DNA from: Streptomyces sp. TS71-3
Lineage (GTDB): Bacteria > Actinomycetota > Actinomycetes > Streptomycetales > Streptomycetaceae
NCBI RefSeq assembly: GCF_018327685.1
Contig: NZ_BNEL01000001.1
Location: forward strand, 4,278,001 to 4,342,000
Reading direction: 5' to 3'
DNA length: 64,000 nt
Shown here: piece by piece, positions 8,901 to 17,056 of the stretch
How positions within the stretch are numbered: position 1 is the stretch's first letter
How the letters are laid out: each line of letters opens with the position of its first letter
Made by a program: the position numbers and the translations under genes
Notes under the pieces: generated by a model
Told to the model about the DNA's origin: nothing
What the model saw: only the letters and a program-made list of their open reading frames with translations
Database searches by the model: none

Positions 8901-10325
8901 GCGGTGGGGAGGTCCACCGTGCCCGAGGACCGCGACCGTGCGCGTCCCTTGATCAGGATGGCCAAGGCGAAGATCCACCAGATCGGGGAGCCGGGATGGC
9001 GGCGGCACGTCTTCGAACGTCTCGTCATGGTGATCTCCACGACCGGCCACGCCCCGAGGGCCGACTCCATGCTGCGGTCCTCGCACGTGCCGACCGACCC
9101 GGCGTGGGGACAGTGCGTCCTGGCGGACGAGGCAGCCAGGAAGGGCGACCGGGTCCGGGCGGCGGCCCTGCTCCGGTCGGCCTCCCCGGTCATGCGCGCG
9201 GCGCCGGTCTCCCCCGGCTACCGGCACGGCCTCGGACTGCTCGTCCGCGCCGCCACGTTGATCGGCGAACAGGACGAGGCGGCCACGGTGCTGCACGGCA
9301 TCGGTGACCCGGCCGACCAGCTCAGAGCGCTGAACCTGCTCACCCAGGGCACCGACGACGCCGACCCCGCCCACGTGGAGCCGCTCGCGCGGGGGATCGC
9401 CGAACCCTACTACCGGGCGTGCGCGCTCACCGACCTGGCGCTGATGGCGGCCCGGGCGGGCGCTCGCGAGCACGCGGGGCGACTGCTGCGCGAGGTACCG
9501 GGCATCGCGGCGTCCTGCCCCAAGAGACACCAGATCCTGATCGTCCTGGAAATGGTGATCAAGGCGGCGATCGAGCTCGACGACCGCGAACTCGCGCGCT
9601 CGGCCGTCCTCCGGGCGCAGGAGCTGGCGCTGCGGGAGGAGAACGGGCCGACCCTGGCGTCGAACGTGCGAGAGATCCTGCACGTCGCCGCCCCGGTCTG
9701 CGACCGCGACGAGATCCAGTCGATGATCGAGCACGCCGAGGACGCCGTCTGGCACTGGAGCCAGGGCGACCGGGACCACGCGCTGACCCTGCTCGTCCGC
9801 GAGGTGGCGCACGACGCCCGGGACCACGACCTCGTGGAGAGCCTGGCCGGATCCGTGAGCGGCTCCGACGGCAGGGCGCAGGCGCTGGCCGAGATCGCGG
9901 CGGCCCTGGCGGACGCCGGTGCCGCCGACCGCGCCCGGGCCGTCTTCGTGCGGGCCGTCACCACCTTCGGCACCGGGGCGGTGCCGAACCCGTCCGGCGC
10001 GCTCCAGGCCCTGGCGAAGGCCGCGGACCGGATCGGCGACCACGACAGGGCCGACGAGTTCGTGTCCCGGCTGCACTCGACCGGTGATCGAGCGCGGGCG
10101 TTGACGGGACTGGTGGAATCCGATCTGGCGATGCGGGACCGCTGCACCGAGCCGGAGGAGCGGGACCGGCACGCACGGCGCGCGACCAGGCGTGCGGCGC
10201 AGGCCCTGGCCGCCGAGGTCTGGACGGAGATCCACTGGAAGTTCCAGGACGGTACGGGGCCGCTCACGCTCGCCGTGCGGGTGGACCCGCGCTGCGTCGA
10301 CGCCCTGCTCGAAGCCGGAGGGTGA
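5949..10325 (+). CDS. Trypsin-like serine protease / STAND NTPase / TPR-repeat protein
   Basis: 1458 residues with three modules. (1) Residues about 8-210 are a trypsin-like protease with an apparently intact triad: His40 (LTAAHVV), Asp74 (HDIAVLAM) and Ser168 (WEGMSGAAL). There is no signal peptide, so it acts in the cytoplasm. (2) Residues about 250-640 are a P-loop NTPase of STAND/NACHT type: Walker A GEAWAGKT (280-287), Walker B VLLLVVDGLDED (366-377) and a sensor-like VLVSSRP (402-408). (3) Residues about 640-1440 are helical TPR-like repeats; at least 14 units carry a GD(H/Y)xRAExLAR-type motif. Such protease-NTPase-repeat proteins are predicted conflict/immunity switches in which ligand sensing by the repeats unleashes proteolysis. 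Coupled to the trypco2 gene. The trigger and target are not visible. Confidence 0.85.
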   Translation: MTSGVDVRRVAEIIVDAGGRTPQRGSGYRIRPTAVLTAAHVVNGARSIRVQFDGGLRTEWAADATVAWSCPEHDIAVLAMEGRAGALPETPLGGIPDDRVLRLKALAIGFPRFKLRSDDDGRTWYRDTHQADGSIGTASNRMQGTLEVRVAAPRAEPDGAVSPWEGMSGAALWCRDRIVGVLARHYGKEGDGSLTAFRVDRCVAALGTDERLRLAELAGTPRSGPLPPVLPPTRHDVVRRVHQAAVREDFAPLRLRDREEELSDLAAFCAGRQPYAWVQGEAWAGKTALLSWFVLNPPPGVEVASFFVTRRLPGAADGDAFTATVARQLSASADGESGSGAASHRRGWLASLFESAASRARGNGKVLLLVVDGLDEDSGALGGDAASIAALLPRHPPDNMRVLVSSRPDLRLPADVPGDHPLRACPVRELAASPHARRLEHDASTELAHTLRDTGVRRQVLGFVAAARGGLTGTDLGELTGHEPDDIDALLRADLGHSVTGRSSATGQLAYFLSHDTLQTATEQSLSTEIDDLRDRLHRWADGYRRRDWPDGTPAYLLYDYPNLLVATRDLAGLARCATDRARQDMLRRRTGNDFLAIAEIDMAYQLNVRQHATDLPLALRLALCRDELARRYEHMPSILPAVWARLGAYEQAESLARLHGGVSRYWAIRQVAETIAENGDRQRAEAVAGWLDDHATLAVVAEAVGDHERADRIALDPTRQDSDLLGRLSVAAEEAGDHERAELLARACGYPSLTARRALAAARCGDFARAGSLARSVGVAGAGDDVHARWYDGDDALVERAETLVGVAEVAAERGEHARARELTAAAGELARTMTDPVGHQQVLARLAAFDGDWDRVEDLVHEADEFDVYRFEWLVERMARAGEYDRAEGVARLMPAGGSPAWNPIRLVEVMAEKGDYQRAEHLTRSLPRALDTAEAFARLAWVAAGADGQDRARRFIAGCEGAMGSTDCARIQADGLIAVLEAVGRSTVPEDRDRARPLIRMAKAKIHQIGEPGWRRHVFERLVMVISTTGHAPRADSMLRSSHVPTDPAWGQCVLADEAARKGDRVRAAALLRSASPVMRAAPVSPGYRHGLGLLVRAATLIGEQDEAATVLHGIGDPADQLRALNLLTQGTDDADPAHVEPLARGIAEPYYRACALTDLALMAARAGAREHAGRLLREVPGIAASCPKRHQILIVLEMVIKAAIELDDRELARSAVLRAQELALREENGPTLASNVREILHVAAPVCDRDEIQSMIEHAEDAVWHWSQGDRDHALTLLVREVAHDARDHDLVESLAGSVSGSDGRAQALAEIAAALADAGAADRARAVFVRAVTTFGTGAVPNPSGALQALAKAADRIGDHDRADEFVSRLHSTGDRARALTGLVESDLAMRDRCTEPEERDRHARRATRRAAQALAAEVWTEIHWKFQDGTGPLTLAVRVDPRCVDALLEAGG

Positions 10326-10492
10326 CCCGTGTACCCGGCCTGCGCCCGGCCGGCGGTGTGAGGGGCCACCGGCCCGACGGCGGCGTTTTCCCTTGAGGGA
10401 GGCCCTGTTGGGGGCCGCACCCGAATCGACCCCACCGGAGACACGCAGAGGCGTTCAAAGTGGCCATAACCCGCGAAAACAGGAGAAAGGCA

Positions 10493-10903
10493 GACGAGTC
10501 GGGACGTACGCCGGGTTCTGTGCCCCGGGACCTCGCGGTCGTCGGGGCGACGGCCATCCATCTAGGACCGGTGTTGCCACCGGCCTCAAGCGGTCTACCC
10601 GCGGACTCGGGCGGGCCGCCCTCGATCGTCCGCGCAGGGCCGCCCTTGCGGGCCACCCCTCTTGACCTTGCTCCAGGTGGGGTTTACCTAGCCGCCTGGG
10701 TCACCCCAGGCGCTGGTGGTCTCTTACACCACCGTTTCACCCTTACCGGGGACCGAGATCCCCGGCGGTCTGTTTTCTGTGGCACTGTCCCGCGGGTCAC
10801 CCCGGGTGGTCGTTAGCCACCACCCTGCCCTGTGGAGCCCGGACGTTCCTCGGGGAGTCGCCCCGTGAGGGGTGGCTCCACGCGGCCGTCCGCCCGGCTC
10901 GTC
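10493..10903 (-). ncRNA. rnpB: RNase P RNA, bacterial type A
   Basis: The catalytic RNA of RNase P, about 410 nt, transcribed leftward. Read on the minus strand it carries the conserved 5' core GAGGAACGTCCGGGCTCCAC, then ACAGAAAACAGACCGCC, AGGGTGAAACGG, GGTAAACCCCACCTGGAGCA and the 3' core ACAGAACCCGG. The ends GACGAG and CTCGTC pair to close helix P1 and set the approximate boundaries. Open frames over this interval on both strands are spurious. It processes tRNA 5' ends and is a housekeeping anchor in the window. Confidence 0.95.
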
Positions 10904-10919
10904 TGCCGTGCCGTCCATG

Positions 10920-11921
10920 TTACCCGCCGTGCCGGTCCACATCCTCCGACCTGGGGCTGCGGGGTGCCGCGGGCGCCGTCACCGGGGGCGTGCCGGACGC
11001 CGCCACGGCCGGGGCGCCGCCCGAGCCCAGCGGGCCGGACGCCGCCACCGTGCTGCCACGGCGGCGTCCCGCCGTGGCCGTCGCCAGGACGGAGCCCAGC
11101 AGGATGAGGGCGAAGGCGGCGAGGACCCCGGCGGTGAGCGGCTCGTCGAGGAAGGCGACGCCCGCGGCGACGGCCACGGCAGGGTTCACGTAGGTGAACA
11201 CCACCGCACGCGTCGGCCCCGCCTCCCGTATCAGCTCCAGGAAGCCCACGAAGGCGACCGCGGTGCAGATGACGCCCAGGCCCGCGAGCGAGGCCCACAC
11301 GGCGGCTCCGGGCGCCGTGGCCGGGCGGTCGAGGAGCGCGGCCGGGGCGTAGACGACGGCCGCCAGGGTCAGGCAGGGCGCGATGAGCTGGAGCGTCGGC
11401 ACCGGCTTGAGGTGGCGGGCGACGATCAGCGGGGCGACGGCGTAGCCCACGATCGTGACCAGCACCTCGGCGAGGGAGCGGGCGTCGGCGACGGTCAGGT
11501 GGGGCGCGGTCAGCACGGCGACGCCGGCCAGGCCGAGGCCGAGACCGGTGAGCCGGCGGGCGCCCAGGCGCTCCCGCTCGCCGAAGAGGCGGGCGAGGGC
11601 GACGCCCAGGATCGGCACGGCCGCGATCAGCAGGCCGGCGGTGGAGCTGGAGAGCCGGCGTTCCGCGTCGGTCAGCGTCCACCATGGCACGATGATCTCC
11701 GTGCAGGCGAAGGCCGCCATGGGCCGCCAGTGGGTGCGGAGAACGCGGGCCAGCCCGCCCTGGCGGAGCGCGAACGGCAGCAGCAGCGCGGCCCCCAGGG
11801 CGCAGCGCGCGAAGACGACGCCCGAGGGGGAGATCCCCTCGACCGCCACTTTGATCATCAGATACGGGATTCCCCAGAGGACGCTCATCAGGGCGAACAG
11901 CGACCAGGCACGTGCAGTCAT
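10920..11921 (-). CDS. EamA/DMT family transporter
   Basis: 333 residues with ten predicted membrane helices in two EamA repeats (about 5-135 and 145-285), starting MTARAWSLFALMSVLWGIPY. The PYLMIKVAVEGISPSGVVFARC and FTYVNPAVAVAAGVAFLDEPL patterns are typical of drug/metabolite exporters. The last 45 residues are a Pro/Ala/Ser/Gly-rich cytoplasmic tail. ATG 11921 is the start. Substrate unknown; relatives export amino acids or metabolites. The stop lies 17 bp from the 5' end of rnpB on the same strand. Confidence 0.85.
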   Translation of the reverse strand: MTARAWSLFALMSVLWGIPYLMIKVAVEGISPSGVVFARCALGAALLLPFALRQGGLARVLRTHWRPMAAFACTEIIVPWWTLTDAERRLSSSTAGLLIAAVPILGVALARLFGERERLGARRLTGLGLGLAGVAVLTAPHLTVADARSLAEVLVTIVGYAVAPLIVARHLKPVPTLQLIAPCLTLAAVVYAPAALLDRPATAPGAAVWASLAGLGVICTAVAFVGFLELIREAGPTRAVVFTYVNPAVAVAAGVAFLDEPLTAGVLAAFALILLGSVLATATAGRRRGSTVAASGPLGSGGAPAVAASGTPPVTAPAAPRSPRSEDVDRHGG

Positions 11922-12029
11922 ACGGTCAGCCTGCGGGGCGTGGCGGCAGGGTGTCTTGAACGCGGTTGCGGGGACGGTGCCGGCGGGACGTGTTGCGGGG
12001 ATCGTGCCGCGGGGCGGCGGCTCCGGGCG

Positions 12030-13835
12030 TCACGACAGCCGCAGCTCCCGCCCCCGCCACCGGCGCCGCAGCCAGCGGTCGTGGCTGGCCAGGACGATCG
12101 CGCCGGGGCCGGGGCCCAGGGCCTCCTCCAGTTCGTCGCAGAGCCGGGGGGACAGGTGGTTGGTGGGCTCGTCCAGGAGCAGCAACTCCGGCGGGCGGGC
12201 GACGAGCAGGGCCAGGGCGAGCCGGCGGCGCTGGCCGACCGACAGTTCCCCGACGCGCTTGTCCAGGTCGCCCCCCGCCATGAGCCCCAGGGAGGCCAGG
12301 GGCACCAGCTCCGCGCGCTCGGCGCCGAGGGCCCGCTCGTAGGTGCCCCTGACCGTCCGCTCCGGCCTGGCGAACACCGTGTCCTGGGTCAGCAGGCCCA
12401 CCGTCGGCGCCGGGCTCCTGCGGTCCACCGTGCCCTCCGCCTCCAACTCCCCGGCGAGCACCGCGAGGAGGGTGGACTTGCCGGTGCCGTTCGGTCCGGT
12501 GACGAGCAACCGGTCGGTGTCCGACACGTCGACGCGCCCGACGGCGAGCCGGCCCCGCACGCGCACGTCCCGCAGGGACAGCAGAAGCCGGTCGGCGGAC
12601 GGGGCGGTGGGGGAGGGCGCGGTGGGGGACGGTACGGCGGGGGAGGGCCCCTCGGTGGAGCCTGCCGCGGACGAGGGTCGTGCGGGGGACTCCAGGGCCG
12701 AGCCCGCCTCGTCCGCGGAGTCCCCGGCGCCGGGCGCGACAACAGCCGCTGACGGCACCGCAGTCGAGTGCGCCGTGAGCGTCGTGGGCCGGAACCGCAG
12801 CGGCGGGGGCGGCGCCGGAACCCGGCTGCGCTCCAGCTCCGCCAGCCTCCGCGCGGCGTTCCGCACGCGCCGCGAGATCTGCTGCTGCACCCGTCCGCCG
12901 CGGTGGCCGTAGCCCATCTTCTCGTTGTCCCGCCGCTCCCGGTCCGGCGCGAGCCGGCGTGCGGTCACGGCCACCGAGCGCCGCAGCGCCGCCAGTTCCT
13001 CCTGCTCCTCGGCGAAACGCCGCTCCCAGCGCTCCCGTTCGGCACGCTTGTGGGCCTGGTAGGCGGTGTAGGCGCCGCCGTAGCGGACGGGGCCGTCCAC
13101 CGCGGGGTCGAGGTCGACGACGTCCGTGCAGACGGCGTCGAGGAGCGCCCGGTCGTGGCTGGCCACCACGACGACCCCGGGCATGGCGCGCAGCTCCTCC
13201 TCCAGGAAGGCCGCCGCGGCGTCGTCCAGGTGGTTGGTGGGCTCGTCGAGCAGCAGGGCCGCGGGCCGCCGTACCAGCAGGGCCCCCAGCGCCAGCCGGC
13301 CGCGCTGCCCGCCGGAGAGCGAGCCGAGCGTCCGGGCGCCCGGGAGGCCGCCGAGGCCGAGCCCGGCGAGGACGATCTCCGCACGCCGGTCCGCGTCCCA
13401 GGACTCGCGGGCCTGGGCCTGTTCGAGCCGGGTGCCGTAGGCGTCGAGCAGGGCGGGGTGGGCCGGCGAGTCCTGCGGGGTCCCGGCCAGCGCTCGGGAG
13501 AGCCGCTCCAACTCGGCGAGGTCGTCGCGGGCTTCGCGCAGCGCGTCGTCGAGCACGTCCGCGAGCGTCGACGTGCCGTCGTAGGGCATCTCCTGGTGCA
13601 GATGGCCCAGATCGGCCGGGCGGCTGACGGTGCCGGCGTCCGGCTGGTCGGCGCCGGCGAGCAGCCGGAGCAGGGTGGTCTTGCCCGCGCCGTTCTCGCC
13701 GATCAGACCGATCCGGTGACCGGGGGCGGCGGTGAGCGAGACCCCGTCGAGCACCCGGCGGCTGCCGAGGGTGCGCACGAGGTCGTGGGCGATCAGGGCG
13801 GATTCGTGCCGGGGAGGCGGAAACGCGTGAGACAT
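12030..13835 (-). CDS. ABC-F family ATP-binding protein (antibiotic resistance/translation type)
   Basis: 601 residues from ATG 13835, chosen over an ATG at 13868 because GAGG sits 8 bp upstream. Two nucleotide-binding domains and no membrane segment, the ABC-F layout. Domain 1 has Walker A GENGAGKTT (46-54), signature LSGGQRGRLALG and DEPTNHLD. Domain 2 has GPNGTGKST, signature LSVGQRRRLALA and DEPTNHLS. Between them lies the charged interdomain linker (DNEKMGYGHRGGRVQQQISR) and an unusual Pro/Ser/Ala-rich insert of about 50 residues. ABC-F proteins bind the ribosomal E site and displace antibiotics such as macrolides, lincosamides or streptogramins. Which drug is unknown. A short leader peptide with overlapping hairpin lies upstream. 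Confidence 0.88.
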   Translation of the reverse strand: MSHAFPPPRHESALIAHDLVRTLGSRRVLDGVSLTAAPGHRIGLIGENGAGKTTLLRLLAGADQPDAGTVSRPADLGHLHQEMPYDGTSTLADVLDDALREARDDLAELERLSRALAGTPQDSPAHPALLDAYGTRLEQAQARESWDADRRAEIVLAGLGLGGLPGARTLGSLSGGQRGRLALGALLVRRPAALLLDEPTNHLDDAAAAFLEEELRAMPGVVVVASHDRALLDAVCTDVVDLDPAVDGPVRYGGAYTAYQAHKRAERERWERRFAEEQEELAALRRSVAVTARRLAPDRERRDNEKMGYGHRGGRVQQQISRRVRNAARRLAELERSRVPAPPPPLRFRPTTLTAHSTAVPSAAVVAPGAGDSADEAGSALESPARPSSAAGSTEGPSPAVPSPTAPSPTAPSADRLLLSLRDVRVRGRLAVGRVDVSDTDRLLVTGPNGTGKSTLLAVLAGELEAEGTVDRRSPAPTVGLLTQDTVFARPERTVRGTYERALGAERAELVPLASLGLMAGGDLDKRVGELSVGQRRRLALALLVARPPELLLLDEPTNHLSPRLCDELEEALGPGPGAIVLASHDRWLRRRWRGRELRLS

Positions 13836-14197
13836 GGCGGAGACCTCGGAGTCGGGCGGGCGCGCCACGACGGGGCCGCGTCCCGCCGGAAGGCGGATCA
13901 GGGAACGACGACATGGCCACGGCGCTGCCGCTCATGGGCGGCCGCCGGTGGCTGATCACCTTCCGGGATCACCCGGAGATGTCGTCGTCACCCGCCACGT
14001 TCGGATCTCCCTCGCTCACATCCGGCCCTGAGGGCCGCTGACGGCCACTGCGCCGGTACGGCACCGGGGCCGACGGAAAGCCTAACCGAGCGGACCGCAC
14101 CCGCGGGCCGGTCTTCCGGCAGGCCGACGGTTCACGTAGGCGATGTCAGGGACGTGGTACCCGGAGGCGGTGCCAGGTAGGGGAACGGGGTCTGCTC
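13836..14197. other. Leader/intergenic region upstream of the ABC-F gene
   Basis: 362 bp between the flavin-oxidoreductase stop and the ABC-F start. Apart from the candidate leader peptide and hairpin at 13962-13998 I see no gene. Confidence 0.4.
13962..13998 (-). promoter_or_regulatory. Possible leader peptide and attenuator hairpin of the ABC-F gene
   Basis: On the minus strand a nine-codon frame (GTG 13998 to TGA 13969; MAGDDDISG) follows a good Shine-Dalgarno, GAGGGAG, 8 bp upstream. Its last codons overlap a hairpin, TCCGGG-loop-CCCGGA, at 13962-13977. This geometry resembles ribosome-mediated attenuation that controls many ABC-F resistance genes. No competing anti-terminator pair was worked out, so this is a proposal. 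Confidence 0.4.
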
Positions 14198-15310
14198 TCA
14201 CGAACGCGGCCGGTTCAGGAGGTCGTTCGCGTACGGCAGCGCGAGGTGCCTGCTCTTGATGGCGGCCGTCGCGCGGTCGCCGAGGATGGCCGTGCCGCGC
14301 CCCAGGATCGGGAAGAGGGTGGCCCCGGCCTCCGGGCCGAACGGCACCGCGAAGGCCCGCAGCGGGGCGGGCTTGTAGGCGCGGTACTCGCCGACGTGCG
14401 CGCCGCGGTCGAGGAACGTGCGGATGTTGTGCGCGGCCGCGGAACCCTGCGCCATGGCGGTGGGGGAGAGCTTCGCCTCGGAGACGTCGTTGACGTCGCC
14501 GACGGCGAAGACGTCCTGCCGGCCGAGGACCCTCAGGTGGCCGTCCACCTTCACGTGCCCGTCGGCGTCCAGCCAGTCGCCGCGGCCGGCCAGCCGCAGC
14601 CACAGGGTGTTGGGGGTCGTGCCGGTGGTCCAGAAGACGACCTCGGCGTCGTACGGCGTCCCGTCCTGGCCCCGCAGGCTGCTCGACCCTCCGCCGGTGG
14701 AGGAGATCGTCGTATCCAGGCGGACGTCCACGTCGTGGGACCGCAGCCAGGCCAGCGCCCGGCGGCCGAGCCTGCGGCTCTGGGTCCTGGAGAGCAGGTA
14801 CGAGCCGGAGTGCGCGAGCGTCACCCGCGCGTCGGGCCTGACCCGGCGCAGCTCCGCGGCGAGTTCCACCCCGGAGGGGCCGCCGCCGACGATCAGGACG
14901 CTGCGGGCCCGGGCGGCGCGGAGCTGGTGGGCGTGGAAGGACTCCGAGGCCTGCTCCACCGTCGTCCCGGTGAACCGGGCGGGCTCCTGGTAGTCGGCGC
15001 CGGTGGAGATGACGAGGGCGTCGTAGGGGAGTTGGTGACCGCTCTGGAGCATCACGAGACGCTCGGCGGTGCGGATGCCGACGGCCTTGTTGAGCACCGT
15101 TCGGCCGTTTCGGAGGAGGGAGCTGTACGGGATGAACGGAGCCGTCGTCCAGTTCTCGTCGACGCTCGCCCGCAGGGAGGCGATCCGGTGGAAGAAGACC
15201 TCCTTGCCGTCGATCAGCGTGACGTCCGCGTGGTCGTCCAGCTCCCGGGCGACCTTCACCCCCGCGTAGCCGCCGCCTATGACGACGACTCTCCGTTTGG
15301 CCGTGTCCAT
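14198..15310 (-). CDS. FAD-dependent pyridine nucleotide-disulfide type oxidoreductase (NDH-2/AIF-like)
   Basis: 370 residues from ATG 15310, chosen because GGAGGAGCGGAAT precedes it; the longer upstream frame has no ribosome site. An N-terminal FAD-binding Rossmann motif (VVVIGGGYAGVKVARELDD) and a second NAD(P)H-binding motif (VLIVGGGPSGVELAAELRR, about 150) are followed by a FAD/ribityl motif (DVFAVGDVND, about 280). There is no CxxC redox pair, so it is not a disulfide reductase. This pattern fits type II NADH dehydrogenase or AIF/FSP1-like quinone reductases. No quinone-binding membrane helix is evident. Monocistronic. Confidence 0.85.
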   Translation of the reverse strand: MDTAKRRVVVIGGGYAGVKVARELDDHADVTLIDGKEVFFHRIASLRASVDENWTTAPFIPYSSLLRNGRTVLNKAVGIRTAERLVMLQSGHQLPYDALVISTGADYQEPARFTGTTVEQASESFHAHQLRAARARSVLIVGGGPSGVELAAELRRVRPDARVTLAHSGSYLLSRTQSRRLGRRALAWLRSHDVDVRLDTTISSTGGGSSSLRGQDGTPYDAEVVFWTTGTTPNTLWLRLAGRGDWLDADGHVKVDGHLRVLGRQDVFAVGDVNDVSEAKLSPTAMAQGSAAAHNIRTFLDRGAHVGEYRAYKPAPLRAFAVPFGPEAGATLFPILGRGTAILGDRATAAIKSRHLALPYANDLLNRPRS

Positions 15311-15725
15311 ATTCCGCTCCTCCATCGACGCTGCGCGCGGGCCGGCCGGGCCTGTGCGCGGTGGCGTTACCACGTGAATCATCACTGGACGGAGCGTTTT
15401 TCTTCCCAGATTCGGGCGCACCGAGCGTGTCGTTGTACAAAGCCTTCACGTGGAGCCGAAGTCTTCACGAGGCTGTCCAGAATCCGCCCTTCGGCGGGGC
15501 GGCACAAGGTGGGGCGCGCCGTCATGTGCGGGCTGCCGGGGCCGCGGGTCGCATCGGCCGGGGGAGCGCCGCTCCGGCCGGGACAGGGTCGCTTCGGCCG
15601 TGGTGGGGGTGAGGGCGCCGGGGCGCGTCCGCCGTGCCGGAGTGGGGTGTGCCGGGGCGCGTCGGCTGTGGTGGGGCCGGGCCGGTTCCGGCGGTGGCCC
15701 CGCTCTGGCGTTCGGGCGTCACTGC
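15311..15725. other. Intergenic region, no gene seen
   Basis: 415 bp between two minus-strand genes. It is moderately AT-richer near 15365-15450, probably the promoter of the oxidoreductase. From about 15560 to 15715 it is a GC-rich stretch with imperfect GGGGCGCGTC(G/C)GC(T/C)GTG repeats. No terminator or RNA recognised. Confidence 0.4.
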
Positions 15726-16205
15726 TCAGTACGGGGGCGGTTCGACGCCGAGGTGGGTCATACCGCTCGCCAGGGCCGCCCACACGGTGTTCCCGCGCGT
15801 GAACACGGAGCGCTCGACGCCCCATTCCTTGGCGATGTTCTCCACGAGCATCAGGCCGCGTCCGTTTTCCTCGTCGAAGCCGGGGCTGCACGGGAGCACG
15901 CTGCGCGGCGAGCTGCCGTGGTCGTGCACCTCCAGGTGGACGAGCTGGTCGGTGGTGAGCCCGACGCAGCAGAGGATGCGGGCGCTCGGGGTGTGGCAGA
16001 CGGCGTTGGTGACCAGTTCGGAGACGATCAGGATCGCGTCGTCGAGCACCGAGTCGGGCAGCCGCCAGGCGCGCAGCCTGTCGGCTATGGCACGGCGGGC
16101 CTCACGGACTCCGGCCTGGACGGCGGGGAGTTCGAGCCAGTGGGCCTGGTCCGTGCGCTCTCCGCCCAGGAGTTGGGGGCAGAGCGGGAAGGTGAGTGGG
16201 GGCAT
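15726..16205 (-). CDS. ATP-binding (RsbW-like/HATPase_c_2) anti-sigma-type regulator
   Basis: 159 residues from ATG 16205 (GGAAGG 8 bp upstream). GHKL ATPase motifs are present: N box SELVTNAVCHTP, G1-like HDHGSSPRSVLPCSP, G2 ENGRGLMLVENIAKEWGV. It has no histidine phospho-acceptor, so it is the small single-domain type that in Streptomyces binds anti-anti-sigma factors or acts with XRE/DUF397 genes. The same frame stays open upstream to a GTG at 16409 that sits 7 nt after a promoter, so an N-extended leaderless product (227 residues) is possible. The partner is not identified. Confidence 0.82.
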   Translation of the reverse strand: MPPLTFPLCPQLLGGERTDQAHWLELPAVQAGVREARRAIADRLRAWRLPDSVLDDAILIVSELVTNAVCHTPSARILCCVGLTTDQLVHLEVHDHGSSPRSVLPCSPGFDEENGRGLMLVENIAKEWGVERSVFTRGNTVWAALASGMTHLGVEPPPY

Positions 16206-16408
16206 GGTGGTCGCCTTCCGCCGGGGGACGGGGGGTGCGAGGGGGAGTGGGGAGTGAGCGGCGCGGGCGGGGTCGTGACCCGGCGCTGGGCTCTGGTGGA
16301 GCGGGGGGAGCGGGTGCCCGGCCTCCGGCGTGCCTGTCCTGACGGCGCATCGAATTCCGCTTGCGGGCGGGTAGTTGCCGCTGACGTGGCGCTCGAAGAG
16401 ATCGGTCA

Positions 16409-16465
16409 CACCGCCACTATGCTTGCTGCCGCAATCATGCTGCAAGCTCCTTCCTGATAATTTCA
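16409..16465 (-). promoter_or_regulatory. Promoter with upstream element and leaderless GTG, shared with 26521-26579
   Basis: On the minus strand: upstream element TGAAATTATCAGGAAGGAGC (16465-16446), -35 TTGCAG (16445-16440), an 18-bp spacer, -10 CATAGT (16421-16416), then GTG at 16409. The same element, hexamers, spacer length and GTG position recur at 26521-26579. The GTG is in frame with the ATP-binding protein, consistent with a leaderless transcript. Confidence 0.65.
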
Positions 16466-16718
16466 ACAAGCCCGTATCGGTCTGGTGCGATCATCAAGTA
16501 CCTGACAGACTCGTTCGGGTGACAGCCGCTCAGGACGCAGGGCTCTGAGCGGGGTCTGCGCGAGCCTGCGCGCGGACCCCGCCCCGGCGCGCTTCCTGTG
16601 GGGTGCCCGTGGGGCCGCGAGGAGGGACGCCAACCGTGCCGGCCCGCCGCCGGACGTCCTCCTGACTTCGACCGCTTCGCAGCAAGGCCCTCTTGAACCG
16701 CACGTGCAAGGAGTACTC

Positions 16719-16970
16719 ATGACGATCGACAACGCCGGTATATACAACGGCATGCCGGCCACCGACCTCGGCGAACACGGCTGGGAGTGCCCCTGGAGCG
16801 GACCCACCGGAGGGCAGTGCGTGGAGACGAAGCGGCTCCCCGACGGGCGGGTGGCGGTGCGGCAGTCGACGGACCCCGGTGGTCCAGCCCTGATCTACAC
16901 GCCGCAGGAGATGACCGCGTTCGTCACCGGAGTCAAGAACGGGCTCGCCGACCACCTGACGGCCGGCTGA
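16719..16970 (+). CDS. DUF397 domain protein
   Basis: 83 residues from ATG 16719, with AAGGAG 6 bp upstream. The core GGQCVETKRLPDGRVAVRQS followed by TDPGGPALIYTPQEMTAFV matches DUF397 (C-V-E-x ... G-x-V-x-V-R-x-S ... P-x-L-x-F-T-x-x-E-W/M). DUF397 proteins are small Streptomyces regulators normally paired with an XRE DNA-binding protein. Here no XRE gene is adjacent, and the next gene is a methyltransferase remnant. It may work with one of many genomic XRE partners. Confidence 0.8.
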   Translation: MTIDNAGIYNGMPATDLGEHGWECPWSGPTGGQCVETKRLPDGRVAVRQSTDPGGPALIYTPQEMTAFVTGVKNGLADHLTAG

Positions 16971-17056
16971 CCCGCCGCCGTTCGGACGGTACCGGCGGAC
17001 ACCGGGCCGAGGGCGGCCTGCACGGCACACCACGGCAAGCACCGGAGGGGACACCG

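Noticed and set aside
7020..10235. Very long minus-strand open frame (more than 1000 codons) opposite the protease-NTPase gene
   Set aside because: It is the antisense of a well-supported gene. High GC leaves the antisense frame open. Its composition is Arg/Gly/Val-rich with no domain or ribosome site.
10460..10816. Open frames on both strands over 10460-10816
   Set aside because: The interval is RNase P RNA with all conserved cores; the frames are incidental.
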